Shown: piece by piece, positions 10,353 through 19,126 of the stretch
How the letters are laid out: each line of letters opens with the position of its first letter
How positions within the stretch are numbered: position 1 is the stretch's first letter
NCBI GenBank assembly: GCA_011049175.1
Contig: DSCJ01000044.1
Location: 1 to 47,365 of the forward strand
DNA length: 47,365 bases
Direction of reading: 5' to 3'
From: Bacteroidota bacterium
Lineage (GTDB): Bacteria > Bacteroidota > Bacteroidia > Bacteroidales > VadinHA17
Made by a program: the position numbers and the translations under genes
Notes under the pieces: generated by a model
The model's input: the letters and a program-made list of their open reading frames with translations, nothing else
Told to the model about the DNA's origin: nothing
Databases searched by the model: none

Positions 10353-11381
10353 ATGAATGAACTACCTGCCCTGTTCGGATTAACACTGGATGAACTGGAG
10401 GCTCTGGCTGCAGAGAACGGCTGGCCCCGGTATTCCGGAAAGCAGATAACCCAGTGGCTTTACAGGCAACAGGTGGACCGTATAGACCGGATGACCAACC
10501 TGCCGATGCGCATGCGCGAAACCCTTGGGCACCGTTACAGGTTGGGTGTGTCCCTTCCGGAACATGTGCAGATTTCCCGCGACAGAACAAGAAAATATCT
10601 TTTTCCCGCAGGAGAAAAGCGTTTTGTGGAAGCCGCCTATATACCCGATGAAAAGCGAAATACCCTCTGCCTTTCCTGTCAGGTGGGATGTAAAATGGGC
10701 TGCAGCTTCTGTATGACCGGCAAACAGGGATTTCACGGGAACCTGCCGGCAGGTGAGATCGTGAACCAGTACCGCAGCCTGCCCGAAAGAGACAGGGTAA
10801 CCAATATTGTGTACATGGGCATGGGGGAACCGTTGGATAACCTGAACGAAGTTCTGAAGAGCACACAAATATTCACGGCTGAATGGGGTTATGCCATGAG
10901 TCCCCGGCGGATCACTGTTTCCACCATAGGATTGACCGGCCCGCTGCACCGCTTCCTGCATGAAAGCCAGTGTCACCTGGCTGTCAGTCTGCATTCTCCC
11001 TTTGAGGAAGAAAGAAGGCAACTGATGCCCCTGGCCTCCCTCCATCCTTTGAAAGAACTGATTGCTGAGCTTCGGAGTTTTGATTTTGGTAGGCAGCGAA
11101 GACTTTCGTTCGAATACATTATGTTCCGGGATGTGAATGATACCCCCCGGCATATCAGGGAAATGACCAGGCTGCTCAACGGCCTGCGTTGCCGCGTAAA
11201 TCTGATTCGCTTCCATCCTGTCCCCGGCATTTCCCTTGAAAGTTCCAATGAACGCACCATAGAAGAATTTATGGTGAGCCTGAACCGGAAAGGGATCAGA
11301 ACCACCATCAGGGCATCCCGTGGACAGGACATTTCAGCGGCATGTGGAATGCTTTCCACGGCAGAACAGATGAAACGTTAG
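10353..11381 (+). CDS. rlmN: 23S rRNA (adenine-2503-C2)/tRNA (adenine-37-C2) methyltransferase RlmN
   Basis: A 342-residue radical-SAM enzyme that methylates C2 of A2503 in 23S rRNA and A37 in some tRNAs, tuning decoding accuracy. The [4Fe-4S] cluster motif CKMGCSFC gives cysteines 113, 117 and 120. C106, seven residues before the cluster, and C331 near the end (SAACGML) match the two conserved catalytic cysteines of the RlmN/Cfr mechanism. The GMGEPLDN motif binds SAM. The ATG at 10353 gives the usual N-terminus; the frame is open further upstream, but only from a TTG inside the likely promoter. RlmN is the housekeeping choice over the resistance enzyme Cfr because of its chromosomal context and N-terminal sequence. 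Confidence 0.95.
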   Translation: MNELPALFGLTLDELEALAAENGWPRYSGKQITQWLYRQQVDRIDRMTNLPMRMRETLGHRYRLGVSLPEHVQISRDRTRKYLFPAGEKRFVEAAYIPDEKRNTLCLSCQVGCKMGCSFCMTGKQGFHGNLPAGEIVNQYRSLPERDRVTNIVYMGMGEPLDNLNEVLKSTQIFTAEWGYAMSPRRITVSTIGLTGPLHRFLHESQCHLAVSLHSPFEEERRQLMPLASLHPLKELIAELRSFDFGRQRRLSFEYIMFRDVNDTPRHIREMTRLLNGLRCRVNLIRFHPVPGISLESSNERTIEEFMVSLNRKGIRTTIRASRGQDISAACGMLSTAEQMKR

Positions 11382-11406
11382 AAAATCAGAGCATTGACCA
11401 TCCGGC

Positions 11407-11444
11407 ACCGGGTACGTTACGGGTAGCACATCCCCGGGATTTTT
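11407..11444 (+). terminator. Possible weak terminator after rlmN
   Basis: A 5-bp stem, CCGGG (11407-11411) with CCCGG (11432-11436), has a 20-base loop and is followed by a run of six T. The stem is short for its loop, so the call is tentative. Confidence 0.35.
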
Positions 11445-11603
11445 TCCTGTTTGTATGCCTTTTTGATTGTTGATTCCTGACTTTAAATTTCCGGGAAAAG
11501 TGTAAAAAATACAATTAAAATTTGTACATTGTTTTGTTTTCAGGGTGGCTGAGTGTGCTACAAACTGATCTTCAATGTATTACAACCAACAGAACCCGTT
11601 ATT

Positions 11604-13871
11604 ATGAAAATCCGTGATGTTTCTTGTTTCCTGTTCTGTGCCGTTCTTCTGACGGCAGGACTTATGTATTCTACCCACGCCTTTGCACAACCGGTATACG
11701 AGAGGGAAATGCTCGGGATACTGCCGGGAGGCGAACAGGTGGTTGCGATGCGGACTTCCTCGGCCGATGGCTGGGGCATTGCCGTGTACCGGAATAATGT
11801 GCAGATGGCATATCAGCCCAGGCCACTGGAGATACAATATTCCGGAGTTGAAAAACAGATGACCGTTCTGGAGGGATCCTATGCCTCCGTTGACCATGCC
11901 GAAGGGAGTATGATTTGTAAGGGCGCCCTGTCGCAGGGGAACGGTGCCGAATTTTTGTTCGAAGACACCTGGAATATTCGGAATGGTACCCTGAATCTGA
12001 GCCGGAAAGTGCGGGTGCATGGCCAGGCTAACGGTGGTTTCACTTCCGCCATATCCATGCCTCTTCGCCGGGATTACGCTTTTCCCGGGCTGAAGCTGTT
12101 TGCTCCGGGAATGTCGTACGGAACACCTGAATTTCTGTCAAACTGGGCCCCGGCCGGTCCACTGAACTACGAAGCCGGCCGGTTTACGGCCAGGGAGGAG
12201 GATTTCCCTGTTCCCGTGTGCGGGATATGGTTCGGCGACAGCACGTCCGTTTCTCTTTTCAACCCTTCCCCGAAAGGGAACACCACGGCTGCCGAGACAC
12301 GTGACCGGCGTTCCACCCTGATCGACAGCAGATTCCGGTTCGGAATCCTGGGAGCGAATAACCGGCTCAGCGGCGGCACTGTTCTCTTGTACCGGTATCC
12401 GGGGTGGAACAGCCGGCGGCCACGTTTTCATCCCTGTGAAGACGGGCTCGAGCAGACCTACCATATTTCTTTCCGTTTTTCAGGCGGGGAATCTTTTCAT
12501 GAATATTATACGGCTACCTGGCGGTGGGCATGGAATGAACTGAATCCTGCCCTGGATTTGTATGATATGGATGTGATGCAGCGTTCCCTGGTGGATCACC
12601 TGGCCGGGCTGGTATATAAGAAAGATGACCGGACCGGCATTCCGTTCTGGACTTCCATGGTTACCGGAAAGAATTTCGGCGACGGAGGATTGCGCGACCG
12701 CGACGCCATTATGGGGTTTGTGGGAAAAGACCTGGAAGGTGCGGTCATGCTGATCAGGGCTTCATACGAAGACCGTTCGTCGCGGGGGAAAAAATATTAT
12801 CAACTGGGCACTGACATCATCGAATCGATGATAAGATATGTGGAAGTATCCCCGCCCAGTGGAACGGGATTTAATATCGATACCGGCGAACCCTCGCTTA
12901 CCAACTGCAAACCCAACCATGTACCCTGCTGTAACGGCCGGATGTACCTCAGGGCCTTTACCGACGATATGCGCTGGTTGCTGACCGCCTACCAGTGGGA
13001 GCTGGCCAGAGGCCGGGAACATTACGACTGGTGGAGGTGGTGTGTGGAATTTGCCGAGTGGCTGTTGTGGCAGCAGAAACCCGACGGCAGTTTTCCGCGC
13101 TCATGGTATCCGGGCACCGATTCCGTTTATGATGACAATTACCAGAGTACATACAATGCCATGGCATTCCTGGTAAAAGTGACCGAGGTGACCGGCGACG
13201 ATTTCTGGACCGCCCACGGGGGCAGGTTCCCTTTTTTGAGAGCGGCCGAACGGGCCGGTGATTTTATATGGGAAAACCACCACCGGATGGAACAGTGGGT
13301 TGGCGGAACCCTGGATAATAACAATATCCAGGACAAGGAGGCCGGTACCCTGTCACTGGAAGGATACCTGGCCCTTTATGAACATACCGGACATGCCAAA
13401 TGGCTGGAAAGAGCCAGAGCTGCCAGTGATTATGCCGAAACCTTTATCTATGGCTGGAATGTTCCCATGCCCGATGATCAGGACAACAGCGAATTGCAGT
13501 GGAAAAAGGAGGCCTCCACCGTGGGAGTGAACAAGATCAGTACCCACGGCAGCGGGGTAGACCAGTGGATGGCCGGCGATGCGGACGAATATGCACGTCT
13601 TTATAAATATACAGGTGATCCCCATTACAAAGAGATTGCCCGCATCCTTCTGCACAACACGAAAAATATGGTGGCTCTCCCGGGCAGGCTGTACGACCTG
13701 TACGAACCCGGAGCCCAGCAGGAACACTGGGGCATTTCGTCGAACAGGGGTCAGGCCCGTCACCGCGGAGCCCTTCCCTGGGTAACGGTGAACCACATTA
13801 CCGGTATTTTCGCTCTGAAGGATTTTGATATGGACCTGTACCGCGAACTGGCCGGGGCCGCCAGCCAATGA
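11604..13871 (+). CDS. Secreted six-hairpin glycosidase-like protein of unknown specificity
   Basis: A 755-residue exported protein. The ATG at 11604 gives a signal peptide of about 29 residues ending in AFAQ with no lipobox, so a periplasmic or secreted soluble protein is expected. An upstream open start at 11553 would bury the signal. The N-terminal 320 residues look like a beta-sandwich. The C-terminal 400 residues are rich in Trp, Tyr and acidic residues, with repeated helical patterns such as WWRWCVEFAEWLLWQQKPDGSF and ALYEHTGHAKWLERAR, typical of (alpha/alpha)6 toroid glycosidases. I do not recognise the exact family and cannot name catalytic acids. It stands just before the arabinose operon with its own 222-bp upstream region, which suggests a role in arabinose-containing glycan breakdown. 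That role is inference. Confidence 0.8.
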   Translation: MKIRDVSCFLFCAVLLTAGLMYSTHAFAQPVYEREMLGILPGGEQVVAMRTSSADGWGIAVYRNNVQMAYQPRPLEIQYSGVEKQMTVLEGSYASVDHAEGSMICKGALSQGNGAEFLFEDTWNIRNGTLNLSRKVRVHGQANGGFTSAISMPLRRDYAFPGLKLFAPGMSYGTPEFLSNWAPAGPLNYEAGRFTAREEDFPVPVCGIWFGDSTSVSLFNPSPKGNTTAAETRDRRSTLIDSRFRFGILGANNRLSGGTVLLYRYPGWNSRRPRFHPCEDGLEQTYHISFRFSGGESFHEYYTATWRWAWNELNPALDLYDMDVMQRSLVDHLAGLVYKKDDRTGIPFWTSMVTGKNFGDGGLRDRDAIMGFVGKDLEGAVMLIRASYEDRSSRGKKYYQLGTDIIESMIRYVEVSPPSGTGFNIDTGEPSLTNCKPNHVPCCNGRMYLRAFTDDMRWLLTAYQWELARGREHYDWWRWCVEFAEWLLWQQKPDGSFPRSWYPGTDSVYDDNYQSTYNAMAFLVKVTEVTGDDFWTAHGGRFPFLRAAERAGDFIWENHHRMEQWVGGTLDNNNIQDKEAGTLSLEGYLALYEHTGHAKWLERARAASDYAETFIYGWNVPMPDDQDNSELQWKKEASTVGVNKISTHGSGVDQWMAGDADEYARLYKYTGDPHYKEIARILLHNTKNMVALPGRLYDLYEPGAQQEHWGISSNRGQARHRGALPWVTVNHITGIFALKDFDMDLYRELAGAASQ

Positions 13872-14154
13872 CCCTGATGAACAACGGAACACAATGGTGC
13901 CATATCCTTCCCGTGTTTTATGAAAGGATTAAAAGCATGCCGCACTAGGCTGTTTGTGATCTGAAAAAACTGCTGAAGAAGTTTTGATGGAATATGTTGT
14001 CAAACATATATTTGTTCTGATCGGTTGACAGGTGGGGGATATTGGTGAGGCGATCGGTAGTTTTTTGCCTTTATGGCATTGATCTTCCGGTTATTTTTAT
14101 GAATTCCCGGTTTTGAAGCAGAAAAGTGGGTAGGGAAGAGCGAAACCGCTGATT

Positions 14155-14182
14155 ACTTAAATTCAGTATAAATAATTTAAGT
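14155..14182. promoter_or_regulatory. 9-bp inverted repeat, candidate operator of the arabinose operon
   Basis: ACTTAAATT (14155-14163) is matched perfectly by AATTTAAGT (14174-14182) across a 10-base spacer. It ends 26 bases before the best -7 element, so a bound regulator would cover the -33 region. AraR, encoded third in the operon, is the obvious candidate ligand-responsive repressor, but the site assignment is inferred from position and symmetry only. Confidence 0.4.
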
Positions 14183-14208
14183 GTAATTAGTACATTAAAG
14201 TTTTTCTA

Positions 14209-14216
14209 TATATTTG
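14209..14216 (+). promoter_or_regulatory. Candidate -7 promoter element for the arabinose operon
   Basis: TATATTTG matches TAnnTTTG exactly and would give a 5' leader of roughly 145 bases before the transporter ATG at 14368. Confidence 0.5.
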
Positions 14217-14367
14217 TTAAGTGATTGTAAAATCATGCGGGGGTCTTCCTGTAAATTAACTGGCAGTCAGTGTAATATAACGCTGATCGGCAAGCTTTCC
14301 GGCAGGCGTGGCCCTTTGTGTACTCTGATCTGTTCCCTTATTATTAACCACCTTAAAGAAACGTTCT

Positions 14368-16020
14368 ATGACAATTGTTGATTGGATTGTTCTGGGAATT
14401 TTCTGTATGGTTCTGGTAGGCGTGATCGTATGGGTTATACGCCAGAAAAAGGATACCAGTACAGATTACTTTCTTGCCGGCAGGGATGCAACCTGGATTG
14501 CCATCGGTGCATCCATTTTTGCTTCGAATATAGGTTCGGAACATCTGGTAGGGCTGGCTGGTGCCGGCGCTTCAAGCGGTATGGCTATGGCCCACTGGGA
14601 AATGCATGGATGGATGATCCTTCTGCTGGGATGGTTGTTTGTACCATTTTATGAGCGAAGCGGGGTATTTACCATGCCCGAGTTTCTCGAAAGAAGGTAT
14701 AACAAGCAATCCCGGTCTTTTCTGTCAATCATCTCCCTGGTCAGTTATGTGCTCACCAAAGTGGCTGTGACGGTTTATGCCGGCGGTATTGTGTTTAAGC
14801 AGGTATTCGGCATCGAATCGATGTTCGGGATTGATTTCTTCTGGATCAGTGCCATCGGACTGGTGATCCTTACGGGAATATATACGGTGCTGGGCGGTAT
14901 GAAAGCCGTATTATGGACATCGGTAATTCAAACTCCTGTACTTCTGGTCGGTTCACTGGCCGTTCTGGTGATCGGGCTTATCAAGCTCGGCGGATGGAGC
15001 GAAATGATGGAAATATGCCGGGCCGTTCCCGTAAATGATTACGGCGACAGCATGACCAATCTGATCCGATCGCCGAAGGACCCGGACTTCCCATGGACCG
15101 GGGTGCTCCTCGGGTCGGCTATCATCGGTTTCTGGTATTGGTGTACCGACCAGTATATAGTTCAGAGGGTACTTTCCGGCCGTGATCAGAAGCAATCCAG
15201 AAGGGGAGCCATTTTCGGCGCTTACCTGAAACTTACACCGGTCTTTATCTTCCTGATTCCCGGGATGATTGCCTATGCCCTGAATGAAAAAGGTCTGATG
15301 CCCCTGGAACATTCCGACGCCGCTTTTCCGACCATGGTGAGGGAATTATTGCCTATCGGATTCAAAGGGATTGTGGTGGGAGGTATACTGGCTGCCCTGA
15401 TGAGTTCGCTGGCATCGCTGTTCAATTCATCCGCCACCCTGTTTACGGTGGATTTCTATAAGAAATACCGTCCCAATGCTCCGGAAAAAGAGCTGGTGAG
15501 AGTTGGACGTATTGCCACAGCCACCGTGGTGGTTCTGGGGGTACTGTGGATTCCCGTTATGAAAGGACTTGGCAAGGTGCTTTACGAGTACCTGCAGGAT
15601 GTGCAATCCCTGCTGGCTCCGGGTATTGCCGCCGCGTTCCTCCTGGGGATCCTGTCCAAGAAAACCACGCCGGCTGCCGGTATTACAGGCCTGCTGGTAG
15701 GATTTGTCCTGGGTATGACCCGCCTGATAATGAATGTTTTCGAATCGGGAATGAATCCCGATACATTGATATACAAAGTGTTTGTCGCCCCCAACTGGCT
15801 GCATTACGAGATCATTCTGTTCGGCCTGATCATCCTGGTGATGCTGGTGGTTTCCTTCTTCACGGAAAGAAAGAACGAGGCTTCTATTGAGGGACTTTAT
15901 CTGGGCTCTGCCACCGGAGTACAGAAAGCCATTACACGGGCCAGCTGGAACAAATGGGATGTCATCCATTCGTTTATCATACTGGGCGTTATTGTGGCAT
16001 TTTATATCTATTTCTGGTAA
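14368..16020 (+). CDS. Sodium/solute symporter (SSS family), probable L-arabinose transporter
   Basis: A 550-residue, highly hydrophobic protein with about 13-14 membrane segments, the size of SSS/SLC5 sodium-sugar symporters. The early TDYFLAGRDATW and SIFASNIGSEHLVGLAGAGA segments are the typical first-helix region of the family. The protein would use the sodium gradient to bring a monosaccharide across the inner membrane. It is the first gene of a five-gene operon, 27 bases ahead of araA, so L-arabinose is the inferred substrate. The same transporter type occupies the equivalent position in the Bacteroides thetaiotaomicron arabinose locus. SSS proteins also carry many other solutes, so the substrate rests on context. 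Confidence 0.93.
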   Translation: MTIVDWIVLGIFCMVLVGVIVWVIRQKKDTSTDYFLAGRDATWIAIGASIFASNIGSEHLVGLAGAGASSGMAMAHWEMHGWMILLLGWLFVPFYERSGVFTMPEFLERRYNKQSRSFLSIISLVSYVLTKVAVTVYAGGIVFKQVFGIESMFGIDFFWISAIGLVILTGIYTVLGGMKAVLWTSVIQTPVLLVGSLAVLVIGLIKLGGWSEMMEICRAVPVNDYGDSMTNLIRSPKDPDFPWTGVLLGSAIIGFWYWCTDQYIVQRVLSGRDQKQSRRGAIFGAYLKLTPVFIFLIPGMIAYALNEKGLMPLEHSDAAFPTMVRELLPIGFKGIVVGGILAALMSSLASLFNSSATLFTVDFYKKYRPNAPEKELVRVGRIATATVVVLGVLWIPVMKGLGKVLYEYLQDVQSLLAPGIAAAFLLGILSKKTTPAAGITGLLVGFVLGMTRLIMNVFESGMNPDTLIYKVFVAPNWLHYEIILFGLIILVMLVVSFFTERKNEASIEGLYLGSATGVQKAITRASWNKWDVIHSFIILGVIVAFYIYFW

Positions 16021-16047
16021 ACCGAAAAAATCAATTCGCAAAATATT

Positions 16048-17541
16048 ATGGAACATTACAAGAACAAGGAGCTGTGGTTTGTGACGGGTAGTCAGCATTT
16101 GTACGGGGAAGAAACACTGAAGCAGGTGGATGATGATTCCCGGGTGATCGCCAAACATCTGGATTCATCGGAAGTCATTCTCCTGAGGGTGGTATTCAAA
16201 CCGGTGCTGACCAGTTCTGAAGCCATTCATAGCCTGTGTCAGGAAGCCAACAGCAGTTCTTCCTGTGTTGGTTTGATCACATGGATGCATACCTTTTCAC
16301 CGGCCAAAATGTGGATACACGGACTGAGCATATTGCAGAAGCCCTTCCTCCACTTTCACACCCAGTTCAACCGGGATATACCATGGAAAGAGATTGACAT
16401 GGATTTCATGAACCTGAACCAGTCGGCTCACGGAGGACGCGAGTTCGGATTCATGGTTACCCGGATGCGGCTTAACCGGAAAGTGGTGGCCGGACACTGG
16501 AAAGATGAAAAAGCCCTGTTGAGGATCGGCACCTGGGCCCGTGCGGCGGTTGCCTTCGATGATGCCAGAAAGCTCAGGATTGCCCGTTTCGGCGATAATA
16601 TGCGCGATGTGGCCGTGACCGAAGGCAACAAGGTTTCCGCCCATATCAGGTTGCACTATTCGGTGCACGGATACGGGGTGGGCGACCTGGTGAAGGAAGT
16701 GGAACAGGTGGAAGATGCGGCGGTTAAGAAACTGATCGATGAGTATGCCGAAACGTATCAGATGGATGCGGGAGTGAAGGATACGAAATTTCTCCATGAT
16801 GCAGCCCGCATTGAGCTGGGATTGCAGACTTTCCTGGAGAAGGGTGGATTCGGAGGATTCACCACTACATTCGAAGACCTGTACGGATTGCCCCAGCTTC
16901 CGGGTATCGCCGTTCAGCGGCTGATGGATAAGGGATACGGTTTCGGCGCGGAAGGCGACTGGAAAACAGCTGCTCTGGTGCGTTCGATGAAAGTAATGGC
17001 CGAGGGTTTGCCCGGAGGTACCAGTTTCATGGAAGATTATACCTATCACCTGGAACCGGGGAACATGGCCGTACTGGGGGCTCATATGCTGGAAGTCTGC
17101 CCCTCGGTGGCAGAAGAGAAACCCCGGCTGGAGATTCATCCTCTTTCCATTGGTGGAAAAGAAGATCCACCGCGCCTGGTTTTCAAAGCCGGTCCGGGAA
17201 AAGGACTGAACGCCTCGGTGGTGGATCTGGGGAACCGGTTCCGGATGCTGGTGAATACGGTGGAAGTGATACCGTGTCCTGACATGCCCAAACTGCCGGT
17301 TGCCAGTGTGCTGTGGAAACCGATGCCTGATCTGAAAACGGCTGCTGAAGCCTGGATCATGGGTGGCGGCGCTCACCATACCGGTTTTACCAAAGCCCTG
17401 AATACGGAACACCTGGAAGACTTTGCCGCCATGGCGGGTATTGAATTCTTCCTGATTGATGAAAATACAACCCTGGCCGGGCTGAAAGATCAGATCAAGC
17501 TTCATGAGATTTATTATCTGATCGCCGGCGGTTTCCGGTAA
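16048..17541 (+). CDS. araA: L-arabinose isomerase
   Basis: A 497-residue cytoplasmic enzyme converting L-arabinose to L-ribulose, the first catabolic step. It opens with [15 protein letters not shown], the family's characteristic N-terminus. The metal-site regions are visible: GFGAEGDWK and MEDYTYHL supply the two acidic ligands, HMLEVCPS one His, and GGAHHTGF the later His. Length is close to that of E. coli AraA (500). The ATG at 16048 is 27 bases after the transporter stop. The next gene, araR, starts 51 bases after its stop. Nothing is truncated or missing. Confidence 0.98.
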   Translation: MEHYKNKELWFVTGSQHLYGEETLKQVDDDSRVIAKHLDSSEVILLRVVFKPVLTSSEAIHSLCQEANSSSSCVGLITWMHTFSPAKMWIHGLSILQKPFLHFHTQFNRDIPWKEIDMDFMNLNQSAHGGREFGFMVTRMRLNRKVVAGHWKDEKALLRIGTWARAAVAFDDARKLRIARFGDNMRDVAVTEGNKVSAHIRLHYSVHGYGVGDLVKEVEQVEDAAVKKLIDEYAETYQMDAGVKDTKFLHDAARIELGLQTFLEKGGFGGFTTTFEDLYGLPQLPGIAVQRLMDKGYGFGAEGDWKTAALVRSMKVMAEGLPGGTSFMEDYTYHLEPGNMAVLGAHMLEVCPSVAEEKPRLEIHPLSIGGKEDPPRLVFKAGPGKGLNASVVDLGNRFRMLVNTVEVIPCPDMPKLPVASVLWKPMPDLKTAAEAWIMGGGAHHTGFTKALNTEHLEDFAAMAGIEFFLIDENTTLAGLKDQIKLHEIYYLIAGGFR

Positions 17542-17592
17542 GAAAGAAGTATCTTGCCGCCACCTTTAAGTAACCGGAAAAACAGCATAATA

Positions 17593-18297
17593 ATGACAGG
17601 ATATTACCAGATTGAAGGACGACATCTTGTTGCTGTTGACTGTATCATTTTCGGGTATGACATCAGGGATAAAGACCTGAAGTTATTGCTGGTAAAGAGA
17701 AATATGGATCCGGGGAGGGGGGAGTGGAGCCTCCCCGGTGGTTTTGTGAAAGAAGGTGAAGGGGTGTTCGAGGCGGCATGCCGTGTGCTCAATCAGCTGA
17801 CCGGACTGCAGAATGTATACATGGAACAGTCGTTTGCATACGGAGATGTCAATCGCGATCCCGGAGGGCGGGTTATTTCCATTACTTATTTTGCCTTGAT
17901 CAAGTATCTCGACATTGACCCCGTGAAGCAAAAAACAACCGGGGCTCAGTGGAGGTCGATCAAAGAGCTTCCCATACTGGTATTTGATCACCGCAAAATG
18001 GTTGACCGGGCCCTGCGGCAGCTCAGGGAGAAAGTAAAGATCAAACCCGTTGGATTTGAACTGCTGCCTGAAAAATTCACCCTGGTTCATCTCCAGGACC
18101 TGTATGAGGCCATTTACCAGCGAAAGGTCGACCGGCGGAATTTTCGCAAGAAGATCCAGTCGATGAACCTGCTGGAAAAACTCGAAGAGAAAGAAAAAGA
18201 AACTTCAAAGCGGGGAGCTTTTTACTACCGCTTTCTTCCCGCCAATTATGAAGAATTTACCAGGCAGGGATTCTATTTTAACCTGGATGTCAGTTGA
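17593..18297 (+). CDS. araR: AraR-type Nudix-fold transcriptional regulator (NrtR family)
   Basis: A 234-residue protein with an N-terminal Nudix-like domain (about 1-150) and a C-terminal winged-helix domain (about 155-234). The ATG at 17593 (MTGYYQIEGRHLVAVDC) is the family-like start; an upstream open stretch would add 13 unlikely residues. The Nudix box near 48-71, GGFVKEGEGVFEAACRVLNQLTGL in outline, keeps the Gly and hydrophobic frame but has RV where enzymes have RE and NQ where they have EE. The metal-binding glutamates are therefore gone and hydrolase activity is unlikely. The Bacteroides thetaiotaomicron homologue lies in the same operon position and is a known arabinose-responsive repressor. 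It probably controls this operon, perhaps through 14155-14182. Confidence 0.92.
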   Translation: MTGYYQIEGRHLVAVDCIIFGYDIRDKDLKLLLVKRNMDPGRGEWSLPGGFVKEGEGVFEAACRVLNQLTGLQNVYMEQSFAYGDVNRDPGGRVISITYFALIKYLDIDPVKQKTTGAQWRSIKELPILVFDHRKMVDRALRQLREKVKIKPVGFELLPEKFTLVHLQDLYEAIYQRKVDRRNFRKKIQSMNLLEKLEEKEKETSKRGAFYYRFLPANYEEFTRQGFYFNLDVS

Positions 18298-18367
18298 AAT
18301 GCACGCTGACCAGGGATTTGTCCGGGGCTATTGCCCTTTCAGCCAGGAACGGTAAAAACCGAATGCA

Positions 18368-19057
18368 ATGAAGGAACTGAAGGAAATGGTGTGGAAGTCA
18401 AACCTGGACCTGATGCGAAGCGGTCTGGTGGTTCTCACCTGGGGAAATGTCAGTGGTTTCGATCCCGAAAGGCATCTCATGGTGATCAAGCCTTCGGGCG
18501 TGGATTACGAACTGATGAAACCCCGCGATATGGTGGTGGTCGATATGGAAGGAAAAACGGTGGAAGGGAAACTCCGTCCTTCCTCTGATACACCCACACA
18601 CCTGGAACTGTACCGCAGGCTGGGAGGCCTGGGCGGTATTGTACATACCCATTCAAGGTACGCTGTTTCATGGGCACAGGCCGGAAAGGATATTCCCGCC
18701 ATGGGCACTACCCATGCCGATCATTTTTACGGCAGTATTCCCTGTACACGTAAACTCACACAGGAAGAGGTGGAAAAGGATTACGAGCTGAATACCGGCC
18801 GGGTGATTGTGGACCGTTTCCGGGATCTGGATCCCCGCGCTGTTCCCGGAGTGATCGTTAACGATCATGGTCCGTTTGCCTGGGGAAAAGATCCCGAAGA
18901 TGCCGTTAAAAATGCCATTGTCCTTGAAGAAGTGGCTGCCATGGCTTTCAATACGGTGCTTCTGGGAGCAGGAGATCCGGTGGAGCAGTATCTTCTTGAC
19001 AAGCATTATTTCAGGAAACACGGAAAGGATGCTTATTACGGTCAAAACGAAGACTGA
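18368..19057 (+). CDS. araD: L-ribulose-5-phosphate 4-epimerase
   Basis: A 229-residue class II aldolase-family enzyme that epimerises L-ribulose 5-phosphate to D-xylulose 5-phosphate, delivering arabinose carbon into the pentose phosphate pathway. The signature GNVSG, the PSGVDYE phosphate loop, [11 protein letters not shown], the zinc-ligand HTHS and the later His in NDHGPFAWG are all present. Length equals the E. coli enzyme (231). The start at 18368 lies 70 bases after araR. The closely related UlaF and SgbE epimerases act on the same substrate, but the araA/araB context settles the assignment. Confidence 0.97.
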   Translation: MKELKEMVWKSNLDLMRSGLVVLTWGNVSGFDPERHLMVIKPSGVDYELMKPRDMVVVDMEGKTVEGKLRPSSDTPTHLELYRRLGGLGGIVHTHSRYAVSWAQAGKDIPAMGTTHADHFYGSIPCTRKLTQEEVEKDYELNTGRVIVDRFRDLDPRAVPGVIVNDHGPFAWGKDPEDAVKNAIVLEEVAAMAFNTVLLGAGDPVEQYLLDKHYFRKHGKDAYYGQNED

Positions 19058-19126
19058 TTTTCCCGGTCGTTCTGCAATGGAAGAAGTTTGTATCTGACAG
19101 TAGAAATCAAATAAAAAGCACTGGTT

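Larger units (their letters stand above)
13872..14367. other. 496-bp intergenic region upstream of the arabinose operon
   Basis: No open frame of note and no tRNA-like fold is seen. The stretch becomes A+T-rich to the right. It holds two TATATTTG motifs (14007-14014 and 14209-14216) and a 9-bp inverted repeat at 14155-14182. The first TATATTTG overlaps a minus-strand TATGTTFG-like element read as CAAACATA (14001-14008), which makes 14001-14014 nearly palindromic. This is the likely control region of the arabinose operon. Confidence 0.6.

Noticed and set aside
10353-11381. Cfr-type antibiotic resistance methyltransferase
   Set aside because: The sequence and chromosomal setting fit RlmN; there are no mobile elements or resistance genes around it.
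11604-13871. GH88/GH105 unsaturated uronyl hydrolase
   Set aside because: The protein is about twice as long as those enzymes and has a large N-terminal beta region; I cannot find their catalytic Asp pattern with confidence.
13872-14367. tRNA or small RNA gene in the long gap before the arabinose operon
   Set aside because: No cloverleaf, T-loop consensus or terminator-bounded structure could be made out; only promoter-like motifs and one inverted repeat stand out.
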